Shown here: in pieces, positions 34,061-42,941 of the stretch
How the letters are laid out: every line of letters starts with the position of its first letter
How positions within the stretch are numbered: position 1 is the first letter of the stretch
From: Streptomyces sp. A0642
GTDB taxonomy: Bacteria; Actinomycetota; Actinomycetes; Streptomycetales; Streptomycetaceae
Direction of reading: 5' to 3'
NCBI RefSeq assembly: GCF_004795105.1
Contig: NZ_SSBL01000002.1
Coordinates: forward strand, 620,001 to 684,000
DNA length: 64,000 nt
The notes under the pieces: model-generated
Seen by the model: the letters and a program-made list of their open reading frames with translations, nothing else
Databases searched by the model: none
Told to the model about the DNA's origin: nothing
Made by a program: the position numbers and the translations under genes

Positions 34061-35380
34061 TCACGCGAAGAGTCGCCGCCAGGTCTCCGGACCCGGATAG
34101 CCGTCGGCCTCCGAGCCCTTCCATCCCTGGGCCTTCTGGAAGGCCTCGACATTGCGTCGGTCCGCCTCGGTCCACCGGGGACCGGGGCCCGACAGGTAGT
34201 GCTTGCCGTATCCCTTCTTCACCAACTGCCTGCCGAGCCTGTCGACATGGCTGTTGGACTGACCCGGCCGGAAATAGGCCCGTCCGGGGAAGCCCGGAAC
34301 CGACGAGGAGCCGCCCGGCCCGGCCGCACCGCCCGCGGCGGGGATGTCGTGGCCGGTCCCGTTCACCAGGAGGCCCCAGGTGTCGGGACCCGGGAGGCCG
34401 TCGGCCTCCGAGCCCTTCCATCCCTGGGCCTTCTGGAACGCCTGCGTGGCGAGCCGGTCGGCGCTGCTCCAGGCGGGGCCGGGGCCCACCTTGTAGAAGC
34501 GCTTGCCGCCGCGGCCGACGAGCATCTCGCCGAGCCGGGTGACGTAGTCGTTCTTCGCGCCCGCGCCGAACATCCCGGCGCCCGGGAAGGGGGTCTTCGA
34601 CGGGGTGCTGCCGCCGGTTCCGCTGGTCAGCCCCTTGTAGCGGTAGGCGACGTAACTTCCCGAGTGGGTCCAGTACGCCATGGGCGTCGTCTGCTTGCGG
34701 GCGTGCGGCTTGGTCTGCTCGTACGCCGTGTAGTGGGTGTGCGTGTAGTCGGTCCAGCCGCCGAAGATCGTGACGTGCGAGCCCTTCGCCGGGTCGGCGA
34801 GGTTGTGGAAGAGCAGGATGTCGCCGGGCTGGAGGTCCTCGCGGGCGATGCGCGTCCCGTACGCGGCGAGGCTGCCGGTCCACTCGTTGCCGGCCAGGTT
34901 CCAGGCCATCGACACATAGCCGGAGCAGTCCTGGCGGTATCCGTCCGACCAGTACTTCGTCATGCTGTACGGAACCTGGGCGGTGACCCATTTCTTCGCC
35001 CGGTTGATGATGTCGGCCCGGGTGGTCGTGCGCGGCGCGGCCGCGTCCGTCCGGGCCGGCGGGCCCGAGGCTCCCACCCCGCGCAGCGGCCCCGGTCCGC
35101 CCTGCGGACTGTCCGGCCCGGACGCGGCCGCGTCGGCCCCCGGGCCGGGGTCCGTCACCGGGGCCGGGTCCGCCACCGCCCCCGCCGCCTCCGCGAGACC
35201 GGCGCTCAGCACCACTCCGGCAGCGGTCACCAGCACCATCGCGCGCCGTGCGCCGTGCGCCGCCGGATGCCCTCCGTACCGCGCGGGCAGTCCGGCGGCC
35301 GCGGTGCGCCGCTGCACGGCGCACCCCGCACAGGTGCAGTCGATGGCGGGCACGTACTCCTCGAAAGCCGGCACAGTCAT
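34061..35380 (-). CDS. NlpC/P60-like cell-wall hydrolase with two peptidoglycan-binding repeats
   Basis: This is a predicted secreted or membrane-tethered cell-wall endopeptidase or amidase. The first ~70 residues include CTCAGCAVQRR and one hydrophobic helix (MVLVTAAGVVLSAGLAEAAGA). The catalytic domain has QDCSGYVSMAWNL (nucleophile Cys) and GDILLFHN...GSHVTIFGGW (His). At the C-terminus two near-identical repeats, each ending FQKAQGWKGSEADG-PGP-TW, are preceded by YFRPGQSNSHVDRLGRQLVKKGYGKHY and a parallel copy. The start is uncertain; the N-terminal region is unusual for a plain signal peptide, and a cytosolic Cys-rich segment precedes the helix. It lies just downstream of tRNA-Lys 3 on the opposite strand. 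Confidence 0.82.
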   Translation of the reverse strand: MTVPAFEEYVPAIDCTCAGCAVQRRTAAAGLPARYGGHPAAHGARRAMVLVTAAGVVLSAGLAEAAGAVADPAPVTDPGPGADAAASGPDSPQGGPGPLRGVGASGPPARTDAAAPRTTTRADIINRAKKWVTAQVPYSMTKYWSDGYRQDCSGYVSMAWNLAGNEWTGSLAAYGTRIAREDLQPGDILLFHNLADPAKGSHVTIFGGWTDYTHTHYTAYEQTKPHARKQTTPMAYWTHSGSYVAYRYKGLTSGTGGSTPSKTPFPGAGMFGAGAKNDYVTRLGEMLVGRGGKRFYKVGPGPAWSSADRLATQAFQKAQGWKGSEADGLPGPDTWGLLVNGTGHDIPAAGGAAGPGGSSSVPGFPGRAYFRPGQSNSHVDRLGRQLVKKGYGKHYLSGPGPRWTEADRRNVEAFQKAQGWKGSEADGYPGPETWRRLFA

Positions 35381-35563
35381 GCGATTCCCTCCGCACTCGT
35401 CAAGATCTTTGGGCGCATCTGCACGGGCGCCAGCGTGGCAACTCTGCTGACATATGGCATTTTGACGGATAGAAGAGAAAAAACGACCATCCGACAGGCC
35501 GTCACCGACGGGAAATGGTCAGGAGCACGGCCGGGGATCGGGTAGAGTTCTCCAGGTCAGCAG

Positions 35564-35637
35564 GCGCCGCTAGCTCAGTTGGTTAGAGCAGCTGACTCTT
35601 AATCAGCGGGTCCGGGGTTCGAGTCCCTGGCGGCGCA
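35564..35637 (+). tRNA. tRNA-Lys (CTT), copy 3
   Basis: Identical to the two other copies over 74 bases, with the same GTCAGCAG leader; the sequence after CAC differs. A TAGAGT -10-like box is upstream. Confidence 0.97.
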
Positions 35638-35644
35638 CGCAGAG

Positions 35645-35677
35645 TAAGGCCCCCTCACCACGCGTGAGGGGGCCTTA
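35645..35677 (+). terminator. hairpin terminator after tRNA-Lys 3
   Basis: A 14 bp perfect stem (TAAGGCCCCCTCAC and complement) with a five-base loop. Confidence 0.9.
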
Positions 35678-36738
35678 GTCGTTTCGACGCGCTCCGCGGT
35701 CCCTCGCACGGGCGGCCCGCAGCCCGCCACGTCCGGGGCATCACGCCTCCGCCGGCCCTCCACGTCGCACCTTGCCCGCTCCCCTCACCCCCAGCGCGCG
35801 CGTCCGTGGCGGCCGCCGCCTCCGGGTGAGCCGACGGCACGGCGAGCTCTCCCCAGGCCCGTACCGCCCCCGCTCCACCCCCTCCCCCTCCCCGCCGCCG
35901 GGCCGTCGGCCGCGCTCCAGGGGGACTCGCGCCGGACGAGGGAGACGACCGGCCGACCACGCGGCCGCGCGGGCGTGCAGGGGGATGACCCAGGAGGTCG
36001 ACGCCGCCGGGCGCCCGGCAGGACCACGCCTCCTCGGACCACGCAGCTCCGGAGACCCCCGCACCTGCGACCCGGGACCCGGCGGCGACGGCAGAAGAAT
36101 GCGCTGCCCGGCCACGACTACGAGCACTCCAGCCGGCTCGCCGGGCCTCCGGCCCAGCCCCGGCCCCACCCGGCCCGCACCGCGAGCTTCCGCTCGCCCC
36201 TGCCCCAGGAGCCTCACCGCATCCGTTCGGCAGCCCTGCCAGGGGTCCGCCCCGCTCGTCGCGCTGAGCCTCTTCGCCCGGCCGGCACAGCCCGGGCCCC
36301 GGGCCCCCGAAGACCCCGGAGCGGATGCCCGGCTGCTTCCGCGCCCCGGACGTCGGCTTCGCCATCGGCCCGCAGGCCTGCGCACCAGGGCCACCCCCCG
36401 CCCTCACCGCGTCACCACATCACCGCGTCACCACGTCACCACGTCACCACGTCACCGACGAGCCGATACGGCGAGTTCACCCCACTCTGCCCGGCCCGTC
36501 CGCGTGCGGAGGGTGACCGGTTATCGACGTACCGTCAGAAATCCGCTGGGCGCGCGGAGTTCACGCCCCTACAGTGGGGCGTGCGGCGGACCGGACGCCC
36601 CCGGTGCGGCGGCCTCGGACGCCCCCCGACCTCCCGTGTCCGCGCCGGGCCACTCCCGCGGCCCGCGCCCCGCGGTCGAGGACCGGCCCGGCCGGCGCCC
36701 GGAGAACCGGGCAGCCGGCCGGGCCGGGTACCGAAGGG
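35678..36738. other. 1.06 kb without a convincing gene; short tandem repeats
   Basis: Long open frames exist on both strands, but all translate to low-complexity Arg/Pro/Gly/Ala sequence without motifs or ribosome sites, so they look like GC-bias artefacts. A tandem array of the 8-mer CGTCACCA (with CATCACCG variants) lies at about 36408-36460. The region begins right after tRNA-Lys 3, so it could be the scar of an element once integrated there. Confidence 0.55.
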
Positions 36739-37539
36739 TCAGCCGCTCCAGCCGGCCGCCGCCAACGGCCACGGCGACCGGACAGCGATCGGGGCGCCCG
36801 CCCCGGCGCGGTCCTGAGCGGGCGGACCCGCCTGCTCGCGCGTCTCTTCCCGCGCCTCCTCCTTGGCCTTCTCCTGCGACTTCTCGCCCGTGAGGTACGC
36901 CGAGACGACCACGTTCGCCGTGTACGACTTCGACGCCCGGTCGTACGTGCCGCCGCAGGTGATCAGCCGGAGCTCGGCCCGGCCGTCCTTGCGGGGGCCG
37001 TACGCCTTCTGGGCGTTGAAGCGGGCGCGGGTGAAGACCTGGACGTCGTCGACGGTGAACTCAGCGACGGTGCCGTCGGTCCGGGTCACTTCGACCTTGG
37101 CGCCGGGGCGGGCCGCGCTGAGCCCGTAGAAGACGGCCGGCTTGGTCTCGGTGTCGACGTGGCCGACGAAGAGGGCCGGGCCCTTGGCGCCGGGCTCGGT
37201 GCCCGACCCGTACCAGCCGACCGTCTGGGGCGTGTCGAAGGACGGCGGTTCGATCGCCCCGTCCTTGTCCAGGCCCCGGGAGACGACCGGGGCCCGGATC
37301 CCGATCGACGGGATCGCGACACTCTGCGGCGCGACGCCCTCGATCGGGTCGTGAGCCGGGGGCAGCGGTACGCCGAGGGGCCGGCCGACCGCGGCCACGT
37401 CACCGGTGGTCGGCGCGGAACTGGCGCCGGAGCCACCGGTGATGCCGCGGCCCCAGAGCCACAGACCCAGCAGGAGTACCGCCCAGGCCACTCCGGTGAG
37501 CAGCCTGCCGTGCCCCGCCGGGCGGTCCGAGGCGGACAC
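36739..37539 (-). CDS. class F sortase
   Basis: This membrane-anchored transpeptidase of the actinobacterial class F has 266 aa. GTG 37539 lies one base after the stop of the gene upstream. An N-terminal helix (LLTGVAWAVLLLGLWLWG) is followed by the sortase core: SVAIPSIGIRAPVVSRGLDKDGAIE, TVGWYGSGTEPGAKGPALFVGHVDT (catalytic His), LRLITCGGTYDRAS (catalytic Cys and following Arg). The C-terminal tail (EKSQEKAKEEAREETREQ) is highly charged, outside the sortase fold and unusual. It is coupled to the membrane-tethered protein at 37541-38104, a possible substrate. Confidence 0.9.
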   Translation of the reverse strand: MSASDRPAGHGRLLTGVAWAVLLLGLWLWGRGITGGSGASSAPTTGDVAAVGRPLGVPLPPAHDPIEGVAPQSVAIPSIGIRAPVVSRGLDKDGAIEPPSFDTPQTVGWYGSGTEPGAKGPALFVGHVDTETKPAVFYGLSAARPGAKVEVTRTDGTVAEFTVDDVQVFTRARFNAQKAYGPRKDGRAELRLITCGGTYDRASKSYTANVVVSAYLTGEKSQEKAKEEAREETREQAGPPAQDRAGAGAPIAVRSPWPLAAAGWSG

Positions 37540-37540
37540 G

Positions 37541-38104
37541 TCAGCCGGAGGCCGGGCGGCGGCGTCGCACGCTGCGGAAGGCGACGGCGACGGCGGCAAC
37601 GGCGGCCAGTCCGAGGCCGACCACGGCGTGAACGGTGCCGGGACCGTCCTGCTGGGCAGCGGCCTGGTCGGCGGCGAGTACGGCGGTGCCTCCGCCGCCC
37701 GCACGGACCGGGGCCAGCGGCATGGGCCGGCTGCGGTGGACGACGGTCAGCACGGCGGACGCCTTGGTGTGCTTGTCCTTGCAGACCACCTGGACGTCGT
37801 AGTCGCCGGGCTCGGCGTCCGAGCGGACGCGGGCCTCGGCGAAGAGCGTCCTGTCCTCGCCGGGCGAGAAGCGCACCTCGGAGTCGAACGCGTCGGAGCT
37901 TCCCTTGGCCTCCTTGCCCTTGCAGCCGTCGACCTCGAGGTCGACCTCGCCGCCCGGGGAGACGGAGGACGGGGAGAGTGTGAGGGTGGCCCGGGACCGC
38001 GAGTCCTCGTGGTCCGAGTCGGAATTGGCCAGTGCGACGGAAGCGGGCATCAGGGTCGCCGCGACCGCCGCGGCGGCACAGAACGTGAGCGGTATGGAAC
38101 GCAT
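37541..38104 (-). CDS. secreted, C-terminally anchored surface protein next to sortase F
   Basis: The 187-aa protein has a signal peptide (MRSIPLTFCAAAAVAATLMPASVALA), a beta-rich Ig-like domain (LTLSPSSVSPGGEVDLEVDGCKG, FSPGEDRTLFAEARV, AEPGDYDVQVVCKD) with two Cys, and a C-terminal membrane helix ending in Arg (VVGLGLAAVAAVAVAFRSVRRRR). This helix-plus-Arg tail looks like a sorting signal, but no canonical LPxTG is visible. The operon with sortase F suggests it may be its substrate or a membrane partner. ATG 38104 follows AAGGAGG. Confidence 0.82.
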   Translation of the reverse strand: MRSIPLTFCAAAAVAATLMPASVALANSDSDHEDSRSRATLTLSPSSVSPGGEVDLEVDGCKGKEAKGSSDAFDSEVRFSPGEDRTLFAEARVRSDAEPGDYDVQVVCKDKHTKASAVLTVVHRSRPMPLAPVRAGGGGTAVLAADQAAAQQDGPGTVHAVVGLGLAAVAAVAVAFRSVRRRRPASG

Positions 38105-38221
38105 CGTGAACCTCCTTATGGCAGGTTCACGCGGCCACCCGGATTCCGCATCCGCAGGGGGGCGGCACTGGGCCGGTGGAGTGGGGCGGTTCCGCTCGCA
38201 CCCCACTCCCCCCGGCCGGTG

Positions 38222-39010
38222 TCAGCCCAGTTCGATCAGGTCGACGAGGTCGGCGATGGAGTCGACGACCGTGGACGGCCGGAACGGGTACTTGTCGATG
38301 TCGGCCACCGTGGTGAGCCCGGTCAGCACCAGGAAGGTCTGCATTCCCGCCTCCAGACCGGCGAGCACATCGGTGTCCATCCGGTCGCCGATCATGGCGC
38401 TGGACTCGGAGTGGGCGCCGATCGCGTTGAGCCCGGTGCGCATCATCAGCGGGTTGGGCTTGCCCGCGAAGTAGGGCGCCTTGCCGGTCGCCTTGGTGAT
38501 GAGGGCGGCGACGGAGCCGGTCGCCGGCAGCGGGCCCTCGGCGGACGGGCCGGTCTCGTCCGGGTTGGTGCAGATGAAGCGGGCGCCGCCGTTGATCAGC
38601 CGGATCGCCTTGGTGAGCGCCTCGAAGGAGTACGTACGCGTCTCGCCGAGGACCACGTAGTCGGGCTCGTGGTCGGTGAGGACGTAGCCGATGTCGTGCA
38701 GTGCGGTCGTGAGGCCGGCCTCGCCGATGACGTAGGCCGTGCCGCCGGGCCGCTGGTCGTCCAGGAACTGGGCGGTCGCGAGCGCGGAGGTCCAGATGTT
38801 CTCGACGGGGACGTCGAGGCCCATGCGGCTGAGCCGGGCGTGCAGGTCACGGGCGGTGTAGATCGAGTTGTTCGTGAGGACCAGGAAGGGGAGCCCCGAG
38901 TCCCGCAGCCGCTTGATGAAGGCATCGGCGCCGGGGATCGGCGTCCCCTCGTGGATGAGGACTCCGTCCATGTCGGTGAGCCAGGACGAGATCGGCTTGC
39001 GCTCTGCCAT
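38222..39010 (-). CDS. HAD-IIA family sugar-phosphatase (NagD type)
   Basis: This cytosolic haloacid-dehalogenase phosphatase starts at ATG 39010. Motifs: SWLTDMDGVLIHEG (nucleophile and acid Asp), FLVLTNNSIYTARDL (motif II), YFAGKPNPLM (motif III Lys) and AMIGDRMDTDVLAGLEAG (motif IV Asp pair). The cap domain of type C2A sits between motifs II and III. NagD-like enzymes hydrolyse nucleotide and sugar monophosphates; the physiological substrate here is unknown. It is transcribed alone, 117 bases before the sortase F unit on the same strand. Confidence 0.9.
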   Translation of the reverse strand: MAERKPISSWLTDMDGVLIHEGTPIPGADAFIKRLRDSGLPFLVLTNNSIYTARDLHARLSRMGLDVPVENIWTSALATAQFLDDQRPGGTAYVIGEAGLTTALHDIGYVLTDHEPDYVVLGETRTYSFEALTKAIRLINGGARFICTNPDETGPSAEGPLPATGSVAALITKATGKAPYFAGKPNPLMMRTGLNAIGAHSESSAMIGDRMDTDVLAGLEAGMQTFLVLTGLTTVADIDKYPFRPSTVVDSIADLVDLIELG

Positions 39011-39218
39011 GTGGGACTCCAGTTGCCGTACGCCAAGTGCGGGGACGCCGGCGGCACCGCGTTGTGCAGCGCCGACGGCCCCGATTTTAGGGTGCTCGTT
39101 CGACCGGGAGTACTGCCTGATCACAGGGAAGCGATCTTCGTACCGATTTCTTTCGTGGGCGGTAGGCGATTTCGGGTACGTGTCGCGGGCGGGCGCCCTG
39201 CGCGGCTCGGGGCCGGGA

Positions 39219-40415
39219 TCAGCCGCGGCGGGTCCTGCGGGACCTGACGACGATGGCTCCGGCGCCGATCAGGAGGCTGGAGACGGTGAGTGCCGCGGGC
39301 AGCGGGACCGGCAGGGAGGCCCCGGTGCTGGCGAGTTCCGGAATGGCGGCCGGGTCACGGCCGGGGGCGACCGGGCGCGGGCGCGTGGTGCCGGTGCTCC
39401 CCGTGGGGCGGGGGTCGGCTGCCCCGGGGGTCGCGTCGGCGTCGGGGCGGGTGAAGCCGTCGCTCCCCTTCTCCTTGCCGGCTTCCGCCGTGCCCGTCTT
39501 CTCCTTGCCCACGTCTTCCCTGCCCATGTCTTCTTTGCCCATGTCTTCTTTGCCCACGTCTCCGGTCCCGGCCGGCTCGTCGGCCCGGCCCTCGCCCGTA
39601 TCGGTCTCACCGGGTTCGTCCGTGCCGGTAGCGCTGCCGTGGTCCTCGACGACGGTGAAGGGGTAGTCCTCGGACTCCCCGACCCATTCCCCGTCGAGGC
39701 CCTGGGTCGCGGAGCCACCGTCGCTCGTGTCGCCGCCGGCGCGCTGGCGCTGGACGATCGCGGCGTTCGCGGTGATCCGGCCGGGGCTGGTGTCGGAGGT
39801 GAACGCCAGCCTGACCTGGACGGTGACGGTGCGGCCGGCCGGCACGGTGAAGCCGGGGAAGGAGTCGTCGCCCTCGCCGCCGAAGACGCCGATGTGCTCG
39901 TCGCGGTCGGTCGTCTCCCAGTGGACGCGGTGTTCGACGCCGGGCCGGGTGCGCTCGGAGAACTCCAGCTGGATCTGGTCCGAGGTCAGGGCGCGGTCCT
40001 CGTCGGTGAGGACCAGGACCGGGTGGATCGCGCGGCAGGACTCCGCGGTGGTGTTGGTCAGGTCCAGGAACCAGGTGCCGTAGCCCCCGCCGGAGGCGTA
40101 GGTGTCCGGGCCGCCGTGGATCCGGGTGTCGATCGGGAAGTCCGCGGCGCGCGCCTCACCGCAGTCGGGCCGCTGGTCGGCGGTGACGGAGCCAGGGGTC
40201 AGCTTGGCGGCCGGGGTGGTGGCCGCGTTGCGGTGCGGGGCGGCGGACGCGCCCGCGGTGCCGCCGAGCACGACGGCGGGCATCACGCTCGCCGCGGCCA
40301 GGCCGAGCACCAGCCCGTGCCGGGGGCGGCCGGCCGCGGGGGGCGGCGGCGACGGAGGGCGCGCCGGGACGGAGGGTTCGGGGGAAGGGTTCGGCGGGGG
40401 CGGGGTGGCGGGCAT
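39219..40415 (-). CDS. sortase-anchored surface protein (LAxTG motif)
   Basis: This 398-aa cell-wall-anchored protein starts at ATG 40415. It has a Pro-rich N-terminus, then an unusually late hydrophobic signal (LVLGLAAASVMPAVVLGGTAGASA, about residues 35-60). The extracellular domain has TYASGGGYGTWFLDLTNTTAESCRAIHPVLVLTDEDRALTSDQIQLEF and ITANAAIVQRQRAGGD. A low-complexity stalk with repeated GKEDMG/GREDVG/GKEK follows. The C-terminus holds LASTG, a membrane helix and RSRRTRRG, which fits a class E sortase LAxTG signal. A class E sortase gene is at 47729-48550. Function at the surface is unknown. Confidence 0.85.
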   Translation of the reverse strand: MPATPPPPNPSPEPSVPARPPSPPPPAAGRPRHGLVLGLAAASVMPAVVLGGTAGASAAPHRNAATTPAAKLTPGSVTADQRPDCGEARAADFPIDTRIHGGPDTYASGGGYGTWFLDLTNTTAESCRAIHPVLVLTDEDRALTSDQIQLEFSERTRPGVEHRVHWETTDRDEHIGVFGGEGDDSFPGFTVPAGRTVTVQVRLAFTSDTSPGRITANAAIVQRQRAGGDTSDGGSATQGLDGEWVGESEDYPFTVVEDHGSATGTDEPGETDTGEGRADEPAGTGDVGKEDMGKEDMGREDVGKEKTGTAEAGKEKGSDGFTRPDADATPGAADPRPTGSTGTTRPRPVAPGRDPAAIPELASTGASLPVPLPAALTVSSLLIGAGAIVVRSRRTRRG

Positions 40416-40566
40416 CGTGGGGCAGCCTTCACTTCTCGTGGAAACGGTCGGCTCGCCCCGGGCCCGGAGTTCACCGGCAGGAAACCGCGACGCTGTCACG
40501 TACGGGAGGACCGGCCGCCCCCGGCATACCGCGAGGTCGTCCGGCCGGCCGCCGGAAACCGCTCGA

Positions 40567-41730
40567 TCAGCCCAGTTCCGTACGGTCGGGGAGCGGAGCG
40601 GAACCGGCTCCCGAGCGGCCTTCCCCGATGCCGGCTCCCCCGTGCGTGCGGCCGAAGAGCGGGGCGAGGATCAGCTGCGCCGCCCCCTCGGCGACCGGCC
40701 GGTCGCCTCCGCCGACGGCCGCGACCGGTACGGGCGCCGCGCCGGCCCCGTCGCGCGCGGCCCGTTCACCGAGCACCGCGCGCACCCCGCGTACGTACGC
40801 GTCGGGGTCGGCGGCGACCGTACGCCCGCCCAGCACCACGCGGTCGATGTCGAGCAGCCCGACCAGGTTGGCGGCACCGGCCCCGAGCACCCGCGCGGCC
40901 TCGGCGACGTCGCCCCGGCCGACGGCTGCCAGGCAGAGCGCCTCGATGCAGCCGCGTGCGCCGCAGCCGCACAGGACCCCGTCCAGCTGGAGGGTCTGGT
41001 GGCCGAACTCGCCCGCTCCGGTACGGGGGCCGCGGTGCAGCACCCCGCCCAGCACCAGCCCGGCTCCGAGGCCGCTGCCCAGGTGGAGGTAGGCGAAGTC
41101 GGCGGGGTCCGGGGTCTGGAGGGCGAGGCCGAGGGCGGCGGCGTTGGTGTCCTTGTCGATGACGACGGGCAGGCCGGTCCGCGCCGCGAGGGCGTCGCTG
41201 AGCGGGTAGCCGTCCCACTGTGGGAACCCGGTGACGCGGTGGAGCACCCCGGCGCGATGGTCGAGCGGCCCCGGTACGGCGACCCCGGCCCCGAGCACCG
41301 GCAGGGACCCTTCCCCCCGCACGGCGGCCACCGCCCCGGCCGCCGCCGCGAGCACCTCGTCCGCCGGGGCGCCGAGGTCCAGCGGGGCCGTACGGCTCGC
41401 GGTCACCGTGCCCGCGAGGTCGACGAGCACCACGGTCAGCACGTCGCGGTCCAGGTGCAGCCCCACCGCGTGACCGGCCTCCGGCACCAGCCGCAGCACG
41501 GTCCGCGGCTTGCCGCCCGTCGAGGCGCGGCGCCCGGCCTCGGCGGCCAGGCCCTCGGCGCGCAGCCGGGCGGTGATCTTGCTGACGGCCTGCGGAGTCA
41601 GCCCGGTCCGTGCGGCGAGACCGAGCCGGCTGATGCCGCCCTCGCCCGCCGCCCGCAGCAGGTCCAGCACGAGGGCGGCGTTGTGGCTGCGCAGTGTCGG
41701 CAGGTTCGCGCCGCTATTACTCCTGTTCAC
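40567..41730 (-). CDS. ROK-family transcriptional regulator
   Basis: This sugar-responsive repressor has a winged helix at about residues 12-65 (LRSHNAALVLDLLRAAGEGGISRLGLAARTGLTPQAVSKI) and a ROK sugar-kinase-like domain. The ROK signature CGCGARGCIEALC binds zinc. GAGVAVPGPLDHRAGVLH, IDKDTNAAALGLAL and YLHLGSGLGAGLVL are kinase-like motifs that may recognise a sugar. It is divergent from the Gfo/Idh gene. Between the two starts lies a 27 bp perfect palindrome that is very likely its operator. Confidence 0.92.
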   Translation of the reverse strand: MNRSNSGANLPTLRSHNAALVLDLLRAAGEGGISRLGLAARTGLTPQAVSKITARLRAEGLAAEAGRRASTGGKPRTVLRLVPEAGHAVGLHLDRDVLTVVLVDLAGTVTASRTAPLDLGAPADEVLAAAAGAVAAVRGEGSLPVLGAGVAVPGPLDHRAGVLHRVTGFPQWDGYPLSDALAARTGLPVVIDKDTNAAALGLALQTPDPADFAYLHLGSGLGAGLVLGGVLHRGPRTGAGEFGHQTLQLDGVLCGCGARGCIEALCLAAVGRGDVAEAARVLGAGAANLVGLLDIDRVVLGGRTVAADPDAYVRGVRAVLGERAARDGAGAAPVPVAAVGGGDRPVAEGAAQLILAPLFGRTHGGAGIGEGRSGAGSAPLPDRTELG

Positions 41731-41753
41731 CCACCCATTGTCGCCCGCGCTTG

Positions 41754-41780
41754 CACTTTGGCAACAGCGTTGCCAAAGTG
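41754..41780. promoter_or_regulatory. 27 bp perfect palindromic operator of the ROK regulator
   Basis: CACTTTGGCAAC, AGC, GTTGCCAAAGTG: two 12 bp arms that are exact complements around a three-base centre. It lies six bases before the Gfo/Idh start and 23 bases before the ROK start, so a bound dimer would block both genes. Binding is inferred from symmetry and position. Confidence 0.8.
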
Positions 41781-41786
41781 GATGGC

Positions 41787-42941
41787 ATGACAGCCCACGC
41801 GACTCACGAGACCTCCCCGACCCCGCTGCGCGTCGGACTCGTCGGCTACGGCCTGGCGGGTTCCGTCTTCCACGCCCCGCTGATCACCGCGACCGAGGGC
41901 CTCGTCCTGGACACGGTCGTCACGTCGAACGAGGAGCGCCGCGAGCAGGCACGCGCCGAGTTCCCCGCCGTACGGTTCGCCGCCTCGCCGGACGAGCTGT
42001 GGCAGCGCGCGGACGAGCTCGACCTGATCGTGATCGCGTCGCCGAACAAGACCCACGTCCCGCTCGCGAAGGCCGCGCTGGAGGCCGGTCTGCCAGTGGT
42101 GGTGGACAAGCCGGTCGCGGGCACGGCGGCCGGGGCCCGGGAGCTGGCGGCACTGGCCGAGGAGCGCGGGCTGCTCCTGTCGGTCTTCCAGAACCGCCGC
42201 TGGGACAACGACTTCCTCACCCTGCGCGCACTGATCGCCGACGGTGAGCTGGGCGAGGTGCAGCGCTTCGAGTCGCGCTTCGAGCGCTGGCGCCCGCAGC
42301 TCAAGGGCGGCTGGCGCGAGTCGGGCGATCCGCAGGAGATCGGCGGCCTGCTGTACGACCTCGGCAGCCACGTGGTCGACCAGGCGCTGGACCTGTTCGG
42401 TCCGGCGGCCCAGGTGTACGCGGAGTCGGACGTACGCCGCCCGGGTGCGGCGGCCGACGACGACACGTTCCTGGCGATCACGCATGTGAACGGAGTCCGC
42501 TCGCACCTGTACGTGAGCGCGACCACGGCCCAGCTCGGCCCGCGGTTCCGGGTGCTCGGTTCGGCCGCCGGATTCGTGAAGTACGGCCTCGACCCGCAGG
42601 AGGCCGCTCTGCGCGCGGGCGCGCGTCCGACGGCGGACGAGCCGTGGGGTGTGGAGGACGAGGCGCTCTGGGGCCGGCTCGGCGCGGGCGAGTCCCCGCT
42701 CACGGGCGGCGGCACCCCGGTCCGTACGCTCCCGGGCGACTATCCCGCGTACTACGCGGCGGTCGCCGACGCGCTGCGCGGGAAGGGCGACAATCCGGTG
42801 ACCGCCCTCCAGGCCGCCGCCGCGCTGGACGTCCTGGAGGCCGCCCGCCGCTCGGCCCGGGACGGCGTCACGGTCTCCCTGCCCGCGGCCTCCGTCTCCG
42901 AATCGACCACCGCTCACGCCACCGAGGAGCAGTCCGCATGA
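41787..42941 (+). CDS. Gfo/Idh/MocA-family NAD(P)-dependent sugar oxidoreductase
   Basis: The protein oxidises a sugar or polyol. ATG 41787 gives 384 aa with the Rossmann motif GLVGYGLAGSVFHAPLI, the catalytic Lys motif VVVDKPVAGT (the family's EKP), FQNRRWDNDFLTLR and GGLLYDLGSHVVDQAL. C-terminal residues are typical of the YcjS/Idh-type domain. It overlaps the following HbpS-like gene by four bases (ATGA), so the two are co-translated. Regulation by the ROK operator upstream is likely. Confidence 0.9.
   Translation: MTAHATHETSPTPLRVGLVGYGLAGSVFHAPLITATEGLVLDTVVTSNEERREQARAEFPAVRFAASPDELWQRADELDLIVIASPNKTHVPLAKAALEAGLPVVVDKPVAGTAAGARELAALAEERGLLLSVFQNRRWDNDFLTLRALIADGELGEVQRFESRFERWRPQLKGGWRESGDPQEIGGLLYDLGSHVVDQALDLFGPAAQVYAESDVRRPGAAADDDTFLAITHVNGVRSHLYVSATTAQLGPRFRVLGSAAGFVKYGLDPQEAALRAGARPTADEPWGVEDEALWGRLGAGESPLTGGGTPVRTLPGDYPAYYAAVADALRGKGDNPVTALQAAAALDVLEAARRSARDGVTVSLPAASVSESTTAHATEEQSA

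Noticed and set aside
35741..36407. Long frames on both strands in the post-tRNA gap
   Set aside because: Translations are Arg/Pro/Gly runs without any fold-like pattern or ribosome site.
36408..36460. Possible CRISPR-like array
   Set aside because: The 8 bp units are contiguous with no spacers, so it is a simple tandem repeat; no cas genes are present.
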